DNA of 64,000 nt. Origin: Prosopocoilus inquinatus (Eukaryota > Arthropoda > Insecta > Coleoptera > Lucanidae). Positions 59,300 through 64,000 of this stretch are shown one piece after another. The translations under genes and the position numbers were made by a program. The DNA lies in contig CM069870.1 of assembly GCA_036172665.1 (NCBI GenBank), positions 27,254,001-27,318,000 of the forward strand. The letters run 5' to 3'. Positions within the stretch are counted from its first letter, which is position 1. Every line of letters starts with the position of its first letter. The notes under the pieces were generated by a model. The model was not told where the DNA came from. It did not search any database and saw only the letters and a program-made list of their open reading frames with translations.

Positions 59300-61097
59300 T
59301 ATACAGGGAAATTCAGGCAATATTTTCATTAAAAGTTTACGGAATTCTCCTTTGAATTTCTGTATTATATTTTGCAGTTATAAGTTAACGATAAGGATCT
59401 ATCAAAATGTACTATTTTCAATTTTCGGACACTTCCGCTTATACCGGTAGTCGCTGTCAACTTTCTTATTTTAAACGGAATACTTCATTTTTTAATACAT
59501 TTTTGAAATCGTAAAATTCTAAAAATATTTTGTGAAACGTGATACAAGAAAAATTAACCGTTTCCGAGGTATTTTCATTTTTTAAAAAAAGCTCAGACTT
59601 GCAGAACCTTATTTATGATACTACCATCTTTGTGCAACAAAAACCACGCTGCCAATTTTTGGCCTGTAACGGTAACATTATTTCAGATCATGGCCAGATT
59701 TGCACTTGATTGTTTACGGGCTGGTTGAAAAGTAACTTCTATTCGAACTGATTTCAACTGTCGAAAAGTCATGTTTTTTAAATGGAACGCCTAGTATATT
59801 TTTATACCATGTGACTCAGTATTAAAAGTTCTTTCGTCCTGTATTAGCATTCCCTTATAGTTCACTCGTTATCCATGATTTCTTTTTAACACCTAATTTT
59901 TTTCGATATTTTGGTAATGTTTTTAAATAGTGGGCTATGAAAATTAGAGGAATTATAATGTTTGAAATCATCCGTCTGGTAGGAATTAAAGAAAAACATT
60001 TTAATCGCTACGAAGAACCAAAAAATGAATATTCAAACACAAACATATTAAATGTATTTGATGAAAAAAAATCGACAATTCAAGAAGTTAATAAAAAAAA
60101 AATGTTACATCGAGAAAAATTTGTTATTACTTAGACACAATAGAAAGTTATTACTAATAAGTAATAGCTGAGGACAACTGAGAGCTAATATTATAACTAA
60201 CAATTTGTGTATTATTTTTAATATTTTTGATTTATTTGTTAGTTTTTTCATAAAATTTTGTAAGTGTAAATTTCTCTTTGTAAATGTGTAAAAGGACTTA
60301 CCAAGAATTCTAATACATGCGGCATTTGTAAATAAAAACTTCAGATGATAGATATGTATTTAAATATTATTTTTCGGTTTTTAAAATGAAATTGATTTTA
60401 CAGTCTGAAATTAATTTAAAAAACCCCTGTTTGTTAGATTTTTATAGCACCCTGTTCAGGAATAATACTGAAAAATGAAAATATTTATGTGTCGAAGAGA
60501 AAATCATTAATAGAAGGAGAAAGGTAAGAGATGGGTATAGGGAATGATAATACAGTTCGAAACAACATTTAATTCTGATTTTTATGATATAAAAACATAC
60601 TTGGTGTTCTATTTAAAAAACATGACTTTACGACGGTTGAAATCAGTTCGAATAGAAGTTACTTTTCAACCAGCCCGTAAACAATTTATTGTAAAATTAG
60701 GTATGACCTGAAAGCCTATGAGTATAGCCTACTACAGACCAAAAATTGAAATTATGGCTTTTGTTACACAAAGATGGCAGTAGGGTACCGCAACTCTGAA
60801 CTTTTTTAAAAAAATTGAAATACCTCTAAAACGGCTACTTTTTCCTGTATCACATCTTACACAGAATAGTTTTAGAATTTCATGAAGATTTCCAAAAAGC
60901 AATAAAAAATGGGGTATTCCATTTAAAATTAGAAAGTTGACAGCAACTTCCAATACAGGCGGAAGTACTCGAAAGTTGGAAATATTATATTTTAATAGAA
61001 CATTATCGCTAATTTATAACCGCAAAATATGAAATAGAAATTCAAAGAGCAAGTCCGTAAACTTTTAATGAATGGGTTGCCTGAATCTCCCTTTATA
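59300..61097. repeat. 1.8-kb foldback element with ~570-bp arms
   Basis: The left arm (59300 to about 59870) is inverted at about 60520-61097. Paired anchors: TATACAGGGAAATTCAGGC with GCCTGAATCTCCCTTTATA at the ends; AAAAGTTTACGGA with GTCCGTAAACTTTT; CATCTTTGTGCAACAAAA with TTTTGTTACACAAAGATG; TTGTTTACGGGCTGGTTGAA with its inverse at 60661; and GTCATGTTTTTTAAATGGAA with TTCTATTTAAAAAACATGAC. The centre (about 59870-60520) holds a Lys/Asn-rich 65-codon frame (59937-60134) that resembles no transposase I know. Transcription through it would give a very long hairpin. Confidence 0.8.
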
Positions 61098-64000
61098 TAC
61101 AAATATGAAAATAATTTATATTATTTATATTATACATATATGACTGATTGATTAAGGTATTCATATTCTAAAATATCAAACAAAATCGACTTAATCGAAA
61201 CAAGAAAGTTTACTCGCAGTTTTTATTAAATTATTTGGTACATCTCTCATTTCCACAAAATAATTTATAAACACTACCGGCAAATAGTTGATATCCTATT
61301 TCACTACGTTACTACGGTCACATTATGCTTATTTCAAAGCACTTCCTGTTGTGCCAAATGAACTGCATGACCTAGCGGAAGTAACGAGATATTGCACGAA
61401 CGTACACGGGAAATTACTCAATTTGAAGCAAATTTAAATTCAAATTGACAAACTGTCGCTTATTTACGCGAGAATAAAAGTATCAGTTCTGTAGAATGTA
61501 TGTAAAATAAGAACGGATATATCAGGATTTATACTTATGTTATAAATGCTTGTACTGGAATTTTCTAACAAGGGTTTAGTCTGATTTATGCTTTCATTTT
61601 CTATCTGCCCTCTTTTCTATCTCAGACTGTAATATATTTAAACGCAATCTAAAATTTATTCGGATCAAATATATTACATGGACGATGATTTCCAGGGGCG
61701 ATGCAAAAAAGAATTGGATTTGCATTCTACAGCTATCAAACTGTGTGTTAACCAAAAATATCATCATGGTGGTTCATTCCGCCGTGTAAAAAAGGAAAAA
61801 ATAACACGTTCGATATGTAATTAAAATGCTATTACATATGCGGATGCGTTTTTATACGAACACAGAGTTTTACGTGTGTGCATGACGGCCTGTAATTATA
61901 CGGAATAATAATCAAACAGAGGCTGGCAACAACAAATTTACATAAAAAATGGACGTTAAAAAAGCACAACAAAAAGCTCCGACAAAGTGGCCAACGAAGC
62001 TGACAGTATTTCGCCGCCACAATAATTAAAAATCGATACTTGTTTATTATAGACGTCATCTATGTTGGCAGCATTGCGTTGAGCTCTTGTTTTAAAGTAA
62101 AAATTTCATTATAATGCATTGGCTTTTAACTAGAGCCATAAAACAGAAAGGAAGTGCACTGATTAGATTTAATTTGTTTTATTACACTATACAATTAGGC
62201 AAATAAGATAATTAACTCCGGAAAAAACAGTCTCACAGTTAATTAAGCATACAGCCCGTGAACTAAAATTACTGGTGTAAAGTATATGCAAACAAGACTG
62301 CGAAGTTGGTTACGTAATTTTGTCCAACGTATGTGCTTGTCCTGTACGTAAAATTCGTTTAACTAGGTTTGCCCTTTTGAATCCGGATACTTATTTATTT
62401 GGCTCTCCCGGACAGAAAACAACCAGAAAACGTTAATTTACAATAAAAAGTTAATCAAAACCGATTATTCCACGTCAACTAATTTATACACATATATAAA
62501 AAGAAAAAACATTAGTAAATAAGCACTTGCTCGATATACTTATTATTGAGTGAAAATATACAGGATGAAGTACATTTCAAAATTTTAGAACATGATTTCT
62601 ATTTAATTATTTCTATTAATATTTTTTTAAAAACAGTGAAAATATTGAAAACAAACTTTTCTACAGCGGATGCAATTTTGGAAAGTGAGAAATCAATCAG
62701 TTGATGGTCGTGAATGCTTTTAGTTTATTATGACGGTTGAGACTAGTCTTAATAAACATGTAACAACTGTATATTTAAACAGAAATATAACAAATATCGA
62801 AGAAATACTACAAAATTATTTGATAATTGTTTAGCACCAATATTTAAAACGAAGAAGGATATCTAGAACAATTATAACGTTTTCATTCATTTTGTAAGTT
62901 TACTATCTTTTCCTTATTTTTTTTAGAAAACAGTGAAAAACTATTGTTTTTGCAAATAGCACCCTCTAACTACTTTATAACAGAGTAGCCGGAGTCATTA
63001 AATAGAAACTTTAAATCATCTTAAAATTCTCTTTCAAATTAGTCGAAGCTCGTTAATTTTTGATAAAGAGTACAGCAGTTATAATATTTTTTTAAGTAAA
63101 TGATTCAACTGTTTTCTCCACCCTTATTAATAGTGATATGATAATAAGTATAAAATCAAAAACGTGCAGAATTAATTCAGCTTTTTAATGGCGCTAGCAA
63201 AGCGGCACTTTATTCTGAGACTTTTGTTAGTAAAATTTATTTTAATTGTGGAGCAGATACTTAAAAATATTTTCTCTCAATTTCTCTTGGTCATATTGAC
63301 AATAATTTTTTTCTTCCAAAGCTTTAAGTGTTACGATTTGCTTCAGCCAGTCGCTGCTCATATTGAGACACCCGGTATACAGGGCAATCAAAGTTACTGC
63401 CGCACTATTGCTAACTTCGTTATTATTGGAGATACAAAGTCGTTCAAATTAGCAAAAATGAACTGTTTTTACTCAAAATTACAATGGAGAAGTTAAAAAG
63501 ACAATTACGCATTGGATTCTCAAAATACTTGCATATGTAAATCTTTCTTTAATGGAACACCCTGTATTTTTTAGTGGCATATAAAACATCAAATTTTAAA
63601 TACAAATCATTCTTTACTGTTACTATTAAACCAATAATAAGGGAGTTATTGCGATATTTGTTTTCATCTTTTACAAAAAAGAAAAACCTATTAAAAATTT
63701 GCTACAAACGGCTAAATTGTTATAGGATACTTATAGCGATTTTGGCCCTAATTGAGTCCTCGTCAGCAGAAGAACAATTTGTGAAAGCCCACCGTAATCT
63801 GAACGATCCCTAACTTACGTGTTTAATTGCAAAGTCCAGCTTAAAACTGATATTGTAGGACCGGATTTTGACTTTTAACTGGGCGATAACAACGTAACGA
63901 CCATGCTGTTATGTACTATTGTGTAGTATTTTTACTATTCATGACGAAAAACAAAGAAATTGCGATATCTGTAATTGGTATAATATTTAACTAAAATATG
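61098..64000. other. No recognised gene; stacked transposon ends near 63.4 kb
   Basis: GAGACACCCGGTATACAGGG at 63364-63383 joins a right-end motif to a left-end motif. TGGAACACCCTGTAT at 63552-63566 could close the second element (~190 bp), though its arms share only the terminal bases. TATACAGGATGAAG at 62560 is another orphan left end. Frames at 63188-63496 and 63574-63813 are AT-rich and unrecognised. Confidence 0.35.

Overview
The window reads as repeat-rich, gene-poor nuclear DNA from an arthropod, most likely an insect. It is strongly AT-rich, has no long open reading frame (the longest is about 155 codons and unrecognisable), and is full of decayed transposons and short inverted-repeat elements. 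The recognisable families are insect-typical: an R1-like LINE tail, an IR/DR Tc1-like transposon, a mariner-type element with DD41D spacing, hAT-type MITEs, a tRNA-derived SINE and a possible Ty3/gypsy 3' end. I cannot name the species. There are no rRNA genes, intact tRNA genes, operons or CRISPR arrays.

Layout. 0-10 kb: a foldback element (592-1631), a 577-bp element with perfect 21-bp termini (2574-3150), a dead R1-like LINE tail whose last ~100 bp recurs four times (7110-8030), and a hAT-type MITE with 8-bp target duplication (9729-9967). 10-25 kb: a 30-bp minisatellite (10321-10470), two copies of a ~380-bp dispersed repeat (14871 and 21574), nested palindromes, a broken Tc1-like transposon with all four internal binding-type repeats (17184-18794), and a LINE reverse transcriptase relic on the minus strand (24130-24620). 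25-40 kb: foldbacks of several families, including a 1.35-kb inverted duplication (26980-28330), a 210-bp near-perfect palindrome (31799-32008), a set of small elements sharing an RFX/X-box-like core, and two SINE copies. 40-50 kb: mostly unremarkable AT-rich DNA, with a GC-richer patch that may be a gypsy remnant (44220-44940), a snapback at 45235, a hAT-like element (48703-49536) and three exact POU octamers within 34 bp (49795-49828). 50-64 kb: two more hAT-type MITEs, the only plausible host exon (53954-54010, minus strand), a DD41D transposon that appears to contain a small spliceosomal intron (56900-58482), and a 1.8-kb foldback with ~570-bp arms (59300-61097).

The genes do not form a pathway. 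If the 57-bp exon is real, much of the window may be intron of a minus-strand host gene. The main pattern is the number and variety of inverted repeats, from ~60 bp to 1.8 kb. Transcribed, several would fold into long double-stranded hairpins. All repeat boundaries and identities were judged by eye and are approximate.
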